Shown here piece by piece: positions 7,602 through 16,938 of a DNA stretch of 64,000 nt; positions within the stretch are counted from its first letter, which is position 1, and each line of letters opens with the position of its first letter. The position numbers were made by a program, and so were the translations under genes. Below the pieces are notes generated by a model that was given only the letters and a program-made list of their open reading frames with translations, was not told where the DNA came from and ran no database searches. The DNA comes from Bacteroidia bacterium (GTDB lineage: Bacteria; Bacteroidota; Bacteroidia; J057), in the NCBI GenBank assembly GCA_033391075.1, contig JAWPMV010000001.1, forward strand, positions 496,001 through 560,000, read 5' to 3'.

Positions 7602-8852
7602 TTAAAATTGCACCTCTTCCTCTACAATCTCTTCTCCTCTTTTTACTTTGACCATCATTTTGGAACCGGGCTCAATCTTTCCGAGGGCATCCATATAGGC
7701 ATAGACGTCCTTGATTTCAAATTCACCCATCTGCAAAACGATGTCTCCGTCTTTGAGACCGGCTTTGGCCGCGGTGCGTCCCATGATCACTGCATCGATG
7801 CGCATGCCTGTTCCATCAAAAACATAATCCGGCATGACACCTAGCGTAACTTTAAAGCTTCTGCTCTGCTTTTGCTCGTCTTTGGTTTTGGTGAAAGCGA
7901 GTTTGCCCTTCTTATCCAGCTTTTCAACCAATGCATAGATATAATCCGAAACATCAAGCAGGCCCTCATAATTGATCAGGGGGCTATCATCATCTGGCTT
8001 ATGGTATTCCTGATGTTGTCCGGTAAAGAAATGTAGGACAGGCAAATCTTTCAGGTAGAAAGAAGTATGATCAGAAGGACCAATGCCCGATTCTGTCATG
8101 GAAGTTTTGAGTGCGGGCTTTTTGATTTTGGGTAAAACCTCTTTCCAGAGAGGAGAAGTGCCCACCCCATTCACCGAAATCACTCTTTCCTCCTTTAACC
8201 TACCTACCATATCCATATTGAGCATGTAGTTCATTTTACTGGCATCGAAAAAGGCAGAATTGGTGAAAGCCTTTGAACCAAACAATCCAAACTCTTCTCC
8301 GGAAAAGGCCAGGAAGAGGTAATTGTTATTGGTAAGTTTTGAGTTTTTCAGTTTTTCGGCCAGGTAGAGTAAAGAAGCCACTCCACTGGCATTATCATCT
8401 GCGCCATTGTGTATGGCATCTCCTCCAGTAAATCGAGAACCAAAACCTCCCATGCCGAGGTGATCATAATGCGCTCCGATAATCACAGTAGTCTCTGCTC
8501 CATTGTGCAGATATGCCACAACATTGGTTCCTCCTTTGGAACTTCCTTCGCCCGCAGCAGCATGAGGATTGTTGCTATGCTTGAAGTCAAATTTGTGGAA
8601 GTAATTTTCCAGTTCTTCCTTTTTCTTATTGATCACCTTTCCATAAGAAGAAAGTCCCATTTCCATAAAGCGACTGGCGATATATTCTGCAGCCATTCTT
8701 TCGCCTTCCGTACCGGTTTCTCTTCCTTGTAAATCATCAGAAGCCAGATATACGACATCTACTCTGATATCTCTCAAAAGATCCGAACGTTCCTGGCTAA
8801 AGGCGAGGAAGGGTAGGAGGCAGGCAAAAAGGAAAAATGTGATTCTTTTCAT
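7602..8852 (-). CDS. M28-family zinc aminopeptidase with C-terminal PDZ domain
   Basis: 416 residues with a signal peptide (1-20, ending AFSQ). The peptidase domain (about 25-315) keeps the co-catalytic zinc set of family M28: H128 in GAHYDH, bridging D152 in GADDNASG, catalytic E186 and zinc-binding E187 in SGEEFG, D214 in NMDMVG and H284 in EYHKPDDD. Residues ~325-416 form a PDZ domain (AGLKDGDIVLQMGEFEIKD). Such enzymes remove N-terminal amino acids from peptides in the periplasm or outside the cell; the PDZ may gate substrates. A TAATTTTG -7 element lies 18 bases upstream of the ATG. Length and domain order are normal for Bacteroidota. Confidence 0.93.
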   Translation of the reverse strand: MKRITFFLFACLLPFLAFSQERSDLLRDIRVDVVYLASDDLQGRETGTEGERMAAEYIASRFMEMGLSSYGKVINKKKEELENYFHKFDFKHSNNPHAAAGEGSSKGGTNVVAYLHNGAETTVIIGAHYDHLGMGGFGSRFTGGDAIHNGADDNASGVASLLYLAEKLKNSKLTNNNYLFLAFSGEEFGLFGSKAFTNSAFFDASKMNYMLNMDMVGRLKEERVISVNGVGTSPLWKEVLPKIKKPALKTSMTESGIGPSDHTSFYLKDLPVLHFFTGQHQEYHKPDDDSPLINYEGLLDVSDYIYALVEKLDKKGKLAFTKTKDEQKQSRSFKVTLGVMPDYVFDGTGMRIDAVIMGRTAAKAGLKDGDIVLQMGEFEIKDVYAYMDALGKIEPGSKMMVKVKRGEEIVEEEVQF

Positions 8853-8869
8853 AGGTAAAATTTATGCAG

Positions 8870-8900
8870 CAAAATTAGCCAATACTTTCTGAAAAGTATT
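8870..8900 (-). promoter_or_regulatory. Promoter of the M28 peptidase gene with embedded dyad
   Basis: On the minus strand TAATTTTG (8877-8870) matches TAnnTTTG exactly. Just upstream, AATACTTT and AAAGTATT form a dyad at 8881-8900, filling the spacer between the -7 and -33 positions, where an operator would act. No regulator can be assigned. Confidence 0.45.
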
Positions 8901-8939
8901 AGTGATAAAAGTCAGACCAAAGAAAAATGTTTGACCTTG

Positions 8940-9884
8940 TCAGGGGGTAATAGTTTCCAGGCTGCTATCCAGGAGGAATTTTCGGGCATCTTCGGCGGTT
9001 TCATAAGGAATCTCCTCCATCGGAACATGACCGGCATTTTCATAGATCATCACATCAGCAGCCGGGATATCTTCCAGAAAACTATCTACCATAGTAACTG
9101 GAATCCAGGCATCCGTTTTTCCCCACATGATCAAAACGGGAATCTGAAGGAAATTTTCTTTCCATTCGGCCGGCTTGTATTCCTGGTTCATACGAGCAAC
9201 CAGTGCGTCTCTATTTCCCGGAGCTAGTGAAAGCTCATAATAGCGCATAAGCAGTTCTTCGGTAATCTTGTTGTCATCGTGATAAACTTCTTTGATGCTA
9301 TTCTCATAGAGGAAGAGAGGGGTAATGCTGCTGATCAGGTTTTTTACGATAGGCGTTCTGCCCAGTTTAAAGGCAAAGGGCAATCCTTTATTGCTTTTAA
9401 ACCCTCCCGGGTCGACGAGAATGAGTTTTTTTGTCCTATGAGGATATTTCTCGGCAAACTTACGGGCGATCCCTCCTCCCAGAGAGTTTCCCGCAATATA
9501 ACAGCTGTCTACGCCTCGGCTATCCAGAAACGCTGCGACAAGCTCTGCATAAGTATCCAGACTGTAATCGTGACTTGGATGGGGACCTGTCAGTCCAAAA
9601 GCTGGTAAATCCATGCGAAGGATGCGAAGGCTATCCTTCATTTCTTCTGTCCAAACATCCCAGGTGTGCAAAGAGGAAGCGGTTCCATGGATCAAAACCA
9701 AAGCCATTCCTTCGCCTTCATCCCTAAAATGAACGTTCATTCCCTTGAGTTCTATAAACTCTGATTCGTCATTGGTATACTTCTCTTTCAAGTTCTCCAG
9801 CGGGATGTCAGGAGTATTTAGCGCAAATAGTAAAACGCCAAAGGCAACAATTATAAAAATGATGATGTAAAATAAATATCGCAT
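8940..9884 (-). CDS. Membrane-anchored alpha/beta hydrolase
   Basis: 314 residues. An N-terminal hydrophobic helix (3-22) acts as membrane anchor or uncleaved signal, followed by an alpha/beta-hydrolase fold. The oxyanion region is HGTASS (66-71), the nucleophile elbow GNSLGG places Ser134, the acid is probably D258 in WGKTDAW and the base H286 in NAGHVP. This is a complete Ser-Asp-His triad of the esterase/lipase/haloperoxidase type. The substrate cannot be told from sequence. The gene lies upstream of the M28 peptidase gene in the same direction, with a separate promoter region between them. Confidence 0.9.
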   Translation of the reverse strand: MRYLFYIIIFIIVAFGVLLFALNTPDIPLENLKEKYTNDESEFIELKGMNVHFRDEGEGMALVLIHGTASSLHTWDVWTEEMKDSLRILRMDLPAFGLTGPHPSHDYSLDTYAELVAAFLDSRGVDSCYIAGNSLGGGIARKFAEKYPHRTKKLILVDPGGFKSNKGLPFAFKLGRTPIVKNLISSITPLFLYENSIKEVYHDDNKITEELLMRYYELSLAPGNRDALVARMNQEYKPAEWKENFLQIPVLIMWGKTDAWIPVTMVDSFLEDIPAADVMIYENAGHVPMEEIPYETAEDARKFLLDSSLETITP

Positions 9885-10195
9885 GCGTTAGGGTTAGGAG
9901 CCTGAACTTTGTTTTAGCAATAAGGATCTAAACGGTTGCAGGCAGCGTTTGAACAAACAAATACAGTGAAAGATTGGGGTTTTGATAAAAAGTAACACGC
10001 CTGAAATTACGCAAAATAGCTGTTTTTTAGGCAATTACAGTTAAAAATCAATTTTAGGCCATTCATGAGACGAATCGAACTATTTAACAAAAATGATGTT
10101 CCGCTCAGCAGAATAATCTAAGCTTTTAGAATATTTTGATTCAACTTGAGATCACCAAACACCGACGAAACCCAGATAATTGAAACACAAACACG
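9885..10195. other. Intergenic region between divergent genes, nothing specific seen
   Basis: AT-rich spacer between the minus-strand hydrolase gene and the plus-strand T9SS cargo gene. It must carry both promoters, but I find no good TTTG-N19/21-TAnnTTTG match, no strong hairpin and no credible small ORF. Confidence 0.5.
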
Positions 10196-11443
10196 ATGGA
10201 AAAAACACTTGCCTTTATTCTGGTTATACTGCTCTATACCTGTTCTTTTGGACAGGACACTTTTTACACCAGCGGACAAGGAAAAGGAGAATGGAATGAT
10301 CCGGACTCCTGGATGTTGGACGAAACGGGATCTACTGCAGGAAGAATTCCTACTGCAGAGGCAAACATCATCATCAGACACAGTATTACTCACATTCTCA
10401 CTGCCTCCTATACCCATAGTGGAAACATAGAAGTGAGAAAAGGATCTACTTTTGAGATCATGGGCGAGGGAGATTATACGTTTACAGGTGATCTCTTCGA
10501 ATTGAAAGGAAGTCTCATCGCCGGGATCGATCTCTACCACAAATCACATAATGACGATTTCAGCCACTTTGTTATTCGCAATACAGGTCTGGTATATGCA
10601 CTTGGAGAATTGCATGTAGCTTCAGGTTCTGAAATCCTAAGCGAACAAAATACCTGTGGAGCCTTTTATATCACGGATGCGCTTCATATCCACGGCGAAA
10701 ATACCCGTATGTTGGGACAAGCCAGCATTATTAGTGGGGGCTTGCGTGCCTGGAAAATGGATGGCGCGGAAATAACTTCAGAAACAGAAAAATTAGAATA
10801 TGTTTCCCTCACTTTGGGGAATAATATCAAAATATTTAGCTCCGAATATGATTGCGAGTTCGGCAATACCGTAGTAAGCGGAAAAGGCGGTCATGTTCCT
10901 GATGTAGACCTCAATGACTTCAAAGCTATACAAAGAGGAGCTTCTGTTCAGATTGCATGGTTAACTTCTTCTCTGGCTATTCTACCAGAATTGAGTTTAG
11001 AGCGTGCCTGGGAAGGAGAAGATTTCAGCGAATTGAGAAAAGTAAGTTCTGCAGAGATAAATGAAACCGCAGGATATTATAATGTATCAGACGCAGAAAA
11101 ACTGGAATCCAAACGCCGATATAGACTGAGCTATACCAATGAACTTGGGGAACAAATTGTCCTGGGGGTAATTGAAGCTGGAGCGGGTCCGCATGTAGAA
11201 GCTTATCCCAATCCTTATACAGGAGAATTATTGACCATACAAGCCCAGGGATTTGAGGCGGATCAGGAGCTTTATATTAAGATTCTGGACCTACAGGGAA
11301 GAGAACTTTGGAAGGGCTTTTCCAGCAGTAATTCTGAAGGGCATTTGAACTATAAAGCTCAGCCTCAATTAGATCCGGGAACCTATCTCATATCTGTCGA
11401 ATCTGGCGAGCTTCGACAAAGCCAAAGATTGTTAGTGTTTTAG
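10196..11443 (+). CDS. Secreted protein with T9SS type A sorting domain
   Basis: 415 residues. A signal peptide (1-19, ending SFGQ) is followed by GKGEWNDPDSWMLDE, a motif found at the start of many Bacteroidota surface proteins that carry a right-handed beta-helix or G8-like region; residues ~25-240 are rich in short strands consistent with this. The last ~80 residues are a type IX secretion C-terminal domain: AYPNPYTGELLTI, then YIKILDLQGRELW, LDPGTYLISVES and a terminal QRLLVF. The protein is therefore exported by Sec, moved across the outer membrane by the Por system and attached or released at the surface. No catalytic residues are evident. Confidence 0.88.
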   Translation: MEKTLAFILVILLYTCSFGQDTFYTSGQGKGEWNDPDSWMLDETGSTAGRIPTAEANIIIRHSITHILTASYTHSGNIEVRKGSTFEIMGEGDYTFTGDLFELKGSLIAGIDLYHKSHNDDFSHFVIRNTGLVYALGELHVASGSEILSEQNTCGAFYITDALHIHGENTRMLGQASIISGGLRAWKMDGAEITSETEKLEYVSLTLGNNIKIFSSEYDCEFGNTVVSGKGGHVPDVDLNDFKAIQRGASVQIAWLTSSLAILPELSLERAWEGEDFSELRKVSSAEINETAGYYNVSDAEKLESKRRYRLSYTNELGEQIVLGVIEAGAGPHVEAYPNPYTGELLTIQAQGFEADQELYIKILDLQGRELWKGFSSSNSEGHLNYKAQPQLDPGTYLISVESGELRQSQRLLVF

Positions 11444-11500
11444 TTTGTGGAATATTCAGAAATAACGATTAGACCTTAAATTAAACGGGTATAATTTTTT

Positions 11501-11560
11501 AAGCCTGAGAGCATTTTTGGCAAAGAGATTGCCTAGAAGATGCTTTCAGGCTTCTTCTTT
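11501..11560 (+). terminator. Terminator after the T9SS cargo gene
   Basis: AAGCCTGAGAGCAT (11501-11514) pairs with ATGCTTTCAGGCTT (11540-11553), one mismatch, with a small inner stem GGCAA/TTGCC, followed by CTTCTTCTTT. Confidence 0.65.
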
Positions 11561-11887
11561 GAGCTCATTGAAAATACCGTAGTCGGAAAAATGTTTGATT
11601 TTGTAGTTCAGCTAACTTATGTCAGCTTTCCGAACTTTTATGATTCTGGAATAATTGCCTGTGACTTTATATTTGAGGAGTCAGTCTAGAAGGCAGTTGG
11701 AGGAGGTGTGAAATGAGAGTTTTTTGCCAAATTGTTAAAAAAAGAGGAGGTTTTGTTTAACTAGTTTAATAAAACCAACTATTTATTAACAATTTTTTAA
11801 CATAAAACGTTGTAAAGTAAGTCCGGGAGTTCTAACTTGCGGCCGTTTTGTAAATAACAAGGCGACAAAGATAATTGTTTTAATCAT
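11561..11887 (+). other. Long AT-rich leader region before nuoM
   Basis: The 11444-11887 gap holds the terminator above and then about 330 bases without a credible ORF. An exact TAnnTTTG (TATATTTG) sits at 11668-11675 but without a good -33 TTTG; if used, nuoM would have a leader of about 200 bases. The last 150 bases are very AT-rich with runs of A and T. I see no riboswitch-like structure. Confidence 0.4.
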
Positions 11888-13525
11888 ATGACCAAAGATT
11901 GGATGACATTATTGCTAAATGCGACTTTATTCGCTCCCCTGGTGGGTATTCCGCTAATATTGCTATTCCATCGTAAGTGGGCAAAGTACCTGGCATTCGG
12001 GTTTTCATTGCTCCCTTTTATCGTCGGAATTGTACTACATAGTGTTTATCGTTTCTCCCCTGATCCTTCTGCTCTATACAGTAAGGATTTTGTTTTTTTT
12101 AGTGAGAGCCTGTGGTTTACGCTGGACAACATTGACATCAAGTTTATGCTGGGTGTGGATGGGATTTCAGCCTACCTCATACTCCTTACTGCATTGATCT
12201 TCCCGACCCTGGTGGTTTACTCCTGGGGCAAGGCTGACAAGCAGGAAAAGTTGTATTATCTCATGCTCCTGGTCCTGGAAACCGGAATCATCGGATTCTT
12301 CTTGTCTCTGGACCTATTGTTACTCTACATTTTCTTCGAAATGGTACTGATCCCAACCTGTTTCTTTATAGGAATATGGGGCGGGGCACAGCGGGAAGCT
12401 GCTTCTATCAAGTTCTTCCTCTACACCCTGGTAGGATCACTGGTAATGCTTATTGGTATTATCTATCTGGGACTGAATGTCTCTGACGGTTACCTGACGA
12501 CTGATTACTTTGTAATCCGTGATGCTTTGGCTTCCGGAACCAATCCTGCTTTCTCTATGGAAGCACAGCGTTGGTTGTTCGCTGCTTTTGCTATCGGCTT
12601 TGCAATCAAAGTTCCTTTGTTCCCTTTCCACACATGGCAGCCATTTACTTATTCAGAGTCCTCTACAACAGGTTCTGTGATTTTGGCAGCACTCTTGTCA
12701 AAAATGGGAGCGTACGGATTTATCAGATTCTGTCTGCCTTTCTTTCCGGAAGTATCTCTGGAGTTTGCACCCTTCATTATGACACTGGCTGTAATCAGCA
12801 TCGTGTATGGTGGATATCTGGCTATCGTTCAAACCAATATTAAAAAGCTTATTGCTTATGCTTCTTTCTCTCACCTGGGATTCATTATCCTCGGTATCTT
12901 CTCCTTTACTCAGGAGGCGATGAGCGGAGCTGTAATCAGCATGGTAGGACACGGTATTGCTACAGCAGGTTTGTTCTTGCTGACAGGAATGCTTTACGAG
13001 CGCCACAAAACCAAAGACATCCGTGGATTCCAGGGACTGGCCAAAATCGCTCCTAAGTTTACAGTACTCTTTATGATCACTGTAATGACAGCTTTAGGAC
13101 TTCCCGGTCTGAGTGGATTCGTAGGAGAATTTATGATCCTGATTGGAGCGTATAGCTCTACCGAGGTTTCCAGCGTATTTGCTATCCTCGCAGCTTTGGG
13201 TATCGTAGCCGCTTCTATCTACCTCCTCAACACCTTCCGTGTGATGATGTTTGGTGAGACCAATGAAGAATTGAAGAACAAAATCTTCGATCTCAATCGT
13301 CGCGAAGTAGCTGTAGTGCTTCCATTAGTTACGCTGATGATCGTTATGGGACTGTATGCATCTCCTTTCCTCAACCAGATCAACAAAGGATCTGACAGAG
13401 TATTGAAGATTGTTGAGTCTCGTGTCGAAGGAAAGTCTTTCACTGACAACACCATCGATAAAGAAGACGAAAAAGTAAAAATCCTGAAAGAAGAAGACAT
13501 GGATGTTTTCCAGTCTACCAAGTAA
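11888..13525 (+). CDS. nuoM: NADH-quinone oxidoreductase subunit M (NuoM)
   Basis: 545 residues, about 14 membrane helices, one of the three antiporter-like proton-pumping subunits of complex I. The conserved TM5 glutamate is E151 in FFEMVLIP and the TM7 lysine is K241 in AIKVPLFPFHTW. The next loop reads QPFTYSESST in place of the commoner LPDAHTEAPT. The protein ends with a charged ~45-residue cytoplasmic tail. The gene stands alone: no other nuo gene is next to it and it has its own long leader and strong terminator. nuoH is also alone about 24 kb away. Complex I genes normally form one operon, so in this genome they appear scattered. Confidence 0.95.
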   Translation: MTKDWMTLLLNATLFAPLVGIPLILLFHRKWAKYLAFGFSLLPFIVGIVLHSVYRFSPDPSALYSKDFVFFSESLWFTLDNIDIKFMLGVDGISAYLILLTALIFPTLVVYSWGKADKQEKLYYLMLLVLETGIIGFFLSLDLLLLYIFFEMVLIPTCFFIGIWGGAQREAASIKFFLYTLVGSLVMLIGIIYLGLNVSDGYLTTDYFVIRDALASGTNPAFSMEAQRWLFAAFAIGFAIKVPLFPFHTWQPFTYSESSTTGSVILAALLSKMGAYGFIRFCLPFFPEVSLEFAPFIMTLAVISIVYGGYLAIVQTNIKKLIAYASFSHLGFIILGIFSFTQEAMSGAVISMVGHGIATAGLFLLTGMLYERHKTKDIRGFQGLAKIAPKFTVLFMITVMTALGLPGLSGFVGEFMILIGAYSSTEVSSVFAILAALGIVAASIYLLNTFRVMMFGETNEELKNKIFDLNRREVAVVLPLVTLMIVMGLYASPFLNQINKGSDRVLKIVESRVEGKSFTDNTIDKEDEKVKILKEEDMDVFQSTK

Positions 13526-13542
13526 GGATCGAAAAATATAGT

Positions 13543-13578
13543 AAAAAGGGGGCGCATATTATATGCGCCCCCTTTTTT
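13543..13578 (+). terminator. Strong terminator after nuoM
   Basis: Near-perfect inverted repeat with stem GGGGGCGCATAT/ATATGCGCCCCC, preceded by A5 and followed by T6. It should stop transcripts efficiently and could also act from the other strand because of the flanking A tract. Confidence 0.9.
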
Positions 13579-13857
13579 GTTATTCCTCCCGTTGATTTGA
13601 TAATTTCCGCATTTGTAAGGTTTTTTTGTAAAAGTATTTTAAATCATAGAAGATTTTTGGTCCAACATGCGTTAGAAATTCAAGAGAAACTAATATCTTT
13701 AATTTGATACATGAAAGATCAAATAAATCTAAAAACTTCGCCTATGGTAAAATGTAATACTTAGAGGGCTTTACCTTTGATTAATCAGCGGTTTGAGCCC
13801 AATTTGCTCATAATTCCCTCAGCTCATACACACTTAATTTAACCTGGATCACCATCT
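13579..13857. other. AT-rich intergenic region
   Basis: About 280 bases between the nuoM terminator and the next plus-strand gene. It must hold that gene's promoter, but no confident -7/-33 pair, repeat or ORF is seen. Confidence 0.4.
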
Positions 13858-14979
13858 ATGCGGACGTTGAGAGTTTCGTTAGTACTTGCATTACTTTGTA
13901 ATCTTTTTATCTGCTCTTTTGCTCAAGCACCCAGTAAGAAAAACGCAACCCTCGAACAAATAATACAAAAGTTCATATTTCCCTATGGCCTGAGTTCTGA
14001 TAACCAGTTCAAGCTGGCTGCCTATGCAGAACTTAAAGGACAGTTCTCCAATATGGATCAATCCCTGACCCTCAATTTTGGAGATTTGGGCTATTTCTCA
14101 TTCTTCAGCAAAAATTGCCTCTTTCGTTCGGGAAAGGGCGTCTATCACCTCAATAAATATGATACGGGTTCTCCTTCTATAGAACTCATCAATCAAAAAC
14201 TCAACGAGATGTTTGAGCATATTATCTTATTGGGGAATGGAAACGCAGAGCCTGAACATATTGAGTTTGTCGATAAACATTTGGCCAAAAAGAATATCGA
14301 ACCCTTTGACAAGATTTTTATTCGTCACATCCTCCTTAAGTACGGAGAATATGATCCCCTCATGGGACAGGTAAATTTCAATACCGAAACCCTACCGGAT
14401 AAAATCTTTGCCAGAGATAAGGATGCCAAAAATCAAAGCTGGCTCAAAAAATACATCAGTCCTTTGAAGATAAGACTGGATGAAAAGATCCTTCGCGGAT
14501 ATTATATCAATTCCGGAGGTACCGTATTTGTTGAGAATGTCGATAGAAAAGTTTTTTATGCTACCGGCGAGCAATATGATGACAATGTCACAGCTTTCAA
14601 GGTATTTATCCAAAAACTCTTTGTTCAAAGCGCCCAATACATCGTGCAGAATGAAGCAGATCGACTCAAAAGAATGAGTGAAAAGAAGGATGGCATAGTA
14701 ACTGAGATGGTCAGCTATGACTCTTCTATAGATAAATCTAAAAAATACGTACCCAGAGGAGGTCGCAGGATCACCAAAGCGCGTGCGGTAAAACCTTTAT
14801 ACGACCACAACTCCTGGGTACCTATGATGATGGGTATGTTGGCCAAACAAAAGATAGATATCACAGATGAGGATGTGCTTTCTTACTTTATTGAAAGGAA
14901 TGATTTCTACCTCATTTATGAAAGATTGAGTATAGAGGACCAAAGGAAAGTGGATAATTTCGTACTCAAGCGGCAGTAA
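13858..14979 (+). CDS. Exported protein of unknown function
   Basis: 373 residues with a signal peptide (1-23, ending SFAQA). The mature protein is mixed helical and strand, mildly basic, with no lipobox, no membrane helix, no sorting domain and no repeat, so it is probably soluble in the periplasm. I do not recognise any domain. Residues ~290-305 include a basic patch (PRGGRRITKARAVK). It is a single-gene unit, followed immediately by a diverged palindromic repeat and a long gene-free stretch. Confidence 0.65.
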   Translation: MRTLRVSLVLALLCNLFICSFAQAPSKKNATLEQIIQKFIFPYGLSSDNQFKLAAYAELKGQFSNMDQSLTLNFGDLGYFSFFSKNCLFRSGKGVYHLNKYDTGSPSIELINQKLNEMFEHIILLGNGNAEPEHIEFVDKHLAKKNIEPFDKIFIRHILLKYGEYDPLMGQVNFNTETLPDKIFARDKDAKNQSWLKKYISPLKIRLDEKILRGYYINSGGTVFVENVDRKVFYATGEQYDDNVTAFKVFIQKLFVQSAQYIVQNEADRLKRMSEKKDGIVTEMVSYDSSIDKSKKYVPRGGRRITKARAVKPLYDHNSWVPMMMGMLAKQKIDITDEDVLSYFIERNDFYLIYERLSIEDQRKVDNFVLKRQ

Positions 14980-14990
14980 GCAAACCTTGT

Positions 14991-15080
14991 GGCATTGCGC
15001 GGGAATCAAAGCAATCCCCTTGATCTGGAAAAAGTATTTTGATTCAAGGAGACTGCTTTGCCCCAAATCTCGCCTTGCAT
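14991..15080. repeat. Palindromic miniature repeat, copy 2 (diverged)
   Basis: Inner arms AAAGCAATCCCCTTGAT (15008-15024) and ATTCAAGGAGACTGCTTT (15042-15059) match the inner arms of the copy at 2978-3081 and keep its spacing. The left end keeps GCATTGCG (14992-14999), while the right outer arm has decayed. It lies just after the stop codon of the gene at 13858, where it could also act as a transcript-stabilising or terminating hairpin. Confidence 0.7.
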
Positions 15081-15659
15081 TGATGCATGGGATAGAGATT
15101 CTTGTGTAGATACCCAACTAAACAAAACAGCTTCAAAATATAAATCAGAGCATAGGAGGCACTTCTTCCCTCTCCATTTCCTCTTCCTTATTTCTCTTTT
15201 CTCTTAAAAAAACACCTCCCGATACATTTGATGAGATTTCCGCTTTTGACCTTACATGCCATTTGGAGGACATGATTAAGCCTGAATTCTCTGTTTATTG
15301 TCAATCAAACAGGAGTCTTTTTCCAAAAATGCCTGCCTGATAAGTAAAGAGAGCCGAATAATCTGTTTTACTAAGTCCTCCCTCCTCAAATATTTCCCTG
15401 AATTTTGATAAAAACCTTACACAAATAATCAAATTAAATACGACCAATCGGACTTTTATTTTAACGGTTCGAGCACTGTCTATAAGATGATTTGAATCAG
15501 GCTTATATTTTAGTGTCAAACTTCTACAAGAGTTCTTTAACTCTGGGGTACACAACGATTAGGTGGGTAAGCAACGCCCTATGCTTCCCAAGCAAAATAG
15601 CCGATCCACTTTAAGCCGAAACTGTACCCGATTATCGCTTACGTTAAATTATTTGGTAC
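15081..15659. other. Gene-free stretch
   Basis: About 580 bases with no convincing gene. An 84-codon minus-strand frame (15301-15555) has no family resemblance or start signal and is not called. A weak stem CTGTTTATTG/CAATCAAACAG at 15291-15312 followed by GAGTCTTTTT could be a terminator. The last ~100 bases form the leader of the coiled-coil gene at 15660; no clear promoter is seen. Confidence 0.4.
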
Positions 15660-16205
15660 ATGTCTTATTCCGAACTCAACAGCCATACTCCGACAGAAGA
15701 GGTTAAGAGAGACCCCGCGCTCAAAGCTTTAAATGCCCAATTACCTGCCATTCGTCAAGCCTTCGAATTGATGAAGCAATCTCAGGAAATCGCTGAGAAA
15801 GTTAAGATGTCAATGGAAGCACTGGTCCCTGCACTTGAAGTGCAGCTGTACGGTTTGAATTCTGAAATTGAACAACACGTACACAATCAGGAAGAGACGG
15901 AAAATGCTTATGCTTCGGTAGTCCGAAAACTGGAAGATCAGCTTCGAGTTGAACGACTTCAGTATGAAGAAAGAGAAAATGCACTCCGCAAAAATTGCCA
16001 GGATGAAATCTCTCAGATGAGAACAACCCTGGGCCATATGAATGAAGAATTGAGTAAAGCAATTGAGCTTACCAATATCTATCAGAAGCTGTATCATGAT
16101 CTGAGAGATCAGCAAAAGTTACAGCAACTTCATACGAAGGTAAATGGCAATGGTAGTCATAGATCAAGCATGAATATGTTTCATGTCTATGATCTGGATA
16201 AATAA
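15660..16205 (+). CDS. Small coiled-coil protein, function unknown
   Basis: 181 residues, no signal peptide and no membrane segment. Residues ~20-160 are almost entirely helical with heptad-like spacing and high Glu, Gln and Leu (for example VRKLEDQLRVERLQYEEREN), so a coiled-coil dimer is likely. The C-terminal ~25 residues are polar and Ser/Asn-rich. It converges on the thioredoxin-like/LysM gene with only 15 bases between stop codons and no terminator visible. No family can be assigned. Confidence 0.6.
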   Translation: MSYSELNSHTPTEEVKRDPALKALNAQLPAIRQAFELMKQSQEIAEKVKMSMEALVPALEVQLYGLNSEIEQHVHNQEETENAYASVVRKLEDQLRVERLQYEERENALRKNCQDEISQMRTTLGHMNEELSKAIELTNIYQKLYHDLRDQQKLQQLHTKVNGNGSHRSSMNMFHVYDLDK

Positions 16206-16220
16206 CAGCCAAGATATATC

Positions 16221-16934
16221 TTATCTTCTTTTGATCTTCAAGACCTGACCGACATTGATCCTGTCTGAACGAAGGTTATTCAGATCTTTGATCTCCTTGA
16301 CAGGCACATCGTATTGCTTGTAAATCCTGTAAAGAGTTTCACCTCTGCGAACGGTATGCGTGATCCAATCACTATCGTCGTCGGGGAGAAACTCTTCTCC
16401 ATTATCTCGCCCGCCATTGCTTGCAATATTTTCATCCTTATAGTAAGGGACATTAGGGAGATCTTCACTGAGGGCATCCACCAGGGCATTTAGGTCCCCG
16501 ATTTTTACCCGGCGGATTTGTCCGGTTTGTTCTACCACAAAGAGGGCGGGTAATCTATTGTGCTGAAAAGCCAATTTTAGAAAATCATAATCATCCTGAT
16601 CAGAAATCAGAATATGCTCTCCCGGAGGATTGTATCGATTCAATACGCCTTCCCAACTCTGCCTGCGCGTATCAGTAGAGATCATAATAAATCTCACCGG
16701 CTTATTTCTGTATCTACGGCTGGACTCGATGATCGATGGGATCAAATAGAGAGATTCTTTATTATAACTAGCCCAAAAACTCACCACCCATACTTCATCC
16801 TGAGGGTTGCGGGTAAAATTCCTGCAGTCATTCAGAAAATCTGAATAATTCATAGTGGTGTCCACCTGAGCCTGGGCAGGAAGTAGGCAGCAGAGCAGGA
16901 GAATTGTTAAAGAAAGCAATTTTGATGTTTTCAT
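16221..16934 (-). CDS. Exported thioredoxin-fold protein lacking CXXC, fused to LysM
   Basis: 237 residues with a signal peptide (1-22, ending AQAQ). Residues ~30-155 look like a thioredoxin/TlpA-type fold: VWVVSFWASYNKES occupies the place of the usual FWATWCxxC, and the cis-proline loop is kept at RLPALFVV (P129). Both redox cysteines are missing, so it cannot act as a dithiol oxidoreductase. After an acidic linker, residues ~192-237 are a LysM domain (HTVRRGETLYRIYKQYDV, ending VGQVLKIKRR), which binds peptidoglycan. The expected place of action is the periplasm at the cell wall. Its start lies 4 bases after the stop of the upstream gene (16939-17517), so the two are almost certainly one operon. 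Confidence 0.85.
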   Translation of the reverse strand: MKTSKLLSLTILLLCCLLPAQAQVDTTMNYSDFLNDCRNFTRNPQDEVWVVSFWASYNKESLYLIPSIIESSRRYRNKPVRFIMISTDTRRQSWEGVLNRYNPPGEHILISDQDDYDFLKLAFQHNRLPALFVVEQTGQIRRVKIGDLNALVDALSEDLPNVPYYKDENIASNGGRDNGEEFLPDDDSDWITHTVRRGETLYRIYKQYDVPVKEIKDLNNLRSDRINVGQVLKIKRR

Positions 16935-16938
16935 TCCG

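Noticed and set aside
10118-10540. 140-codon minus-strand frame over the start of the T9SS cargo gene
   Set aside because: It overlaps the signal peptide region of a well-supported gene and has no start signal or recognisable content.
15301-15555. 84-codon minus-strand frame in the gene-free stretch
   Set aside because: No signal peptide, domain, promoter or neighbour supports it; its composition looks like translated AT-rich noncoding DNA.
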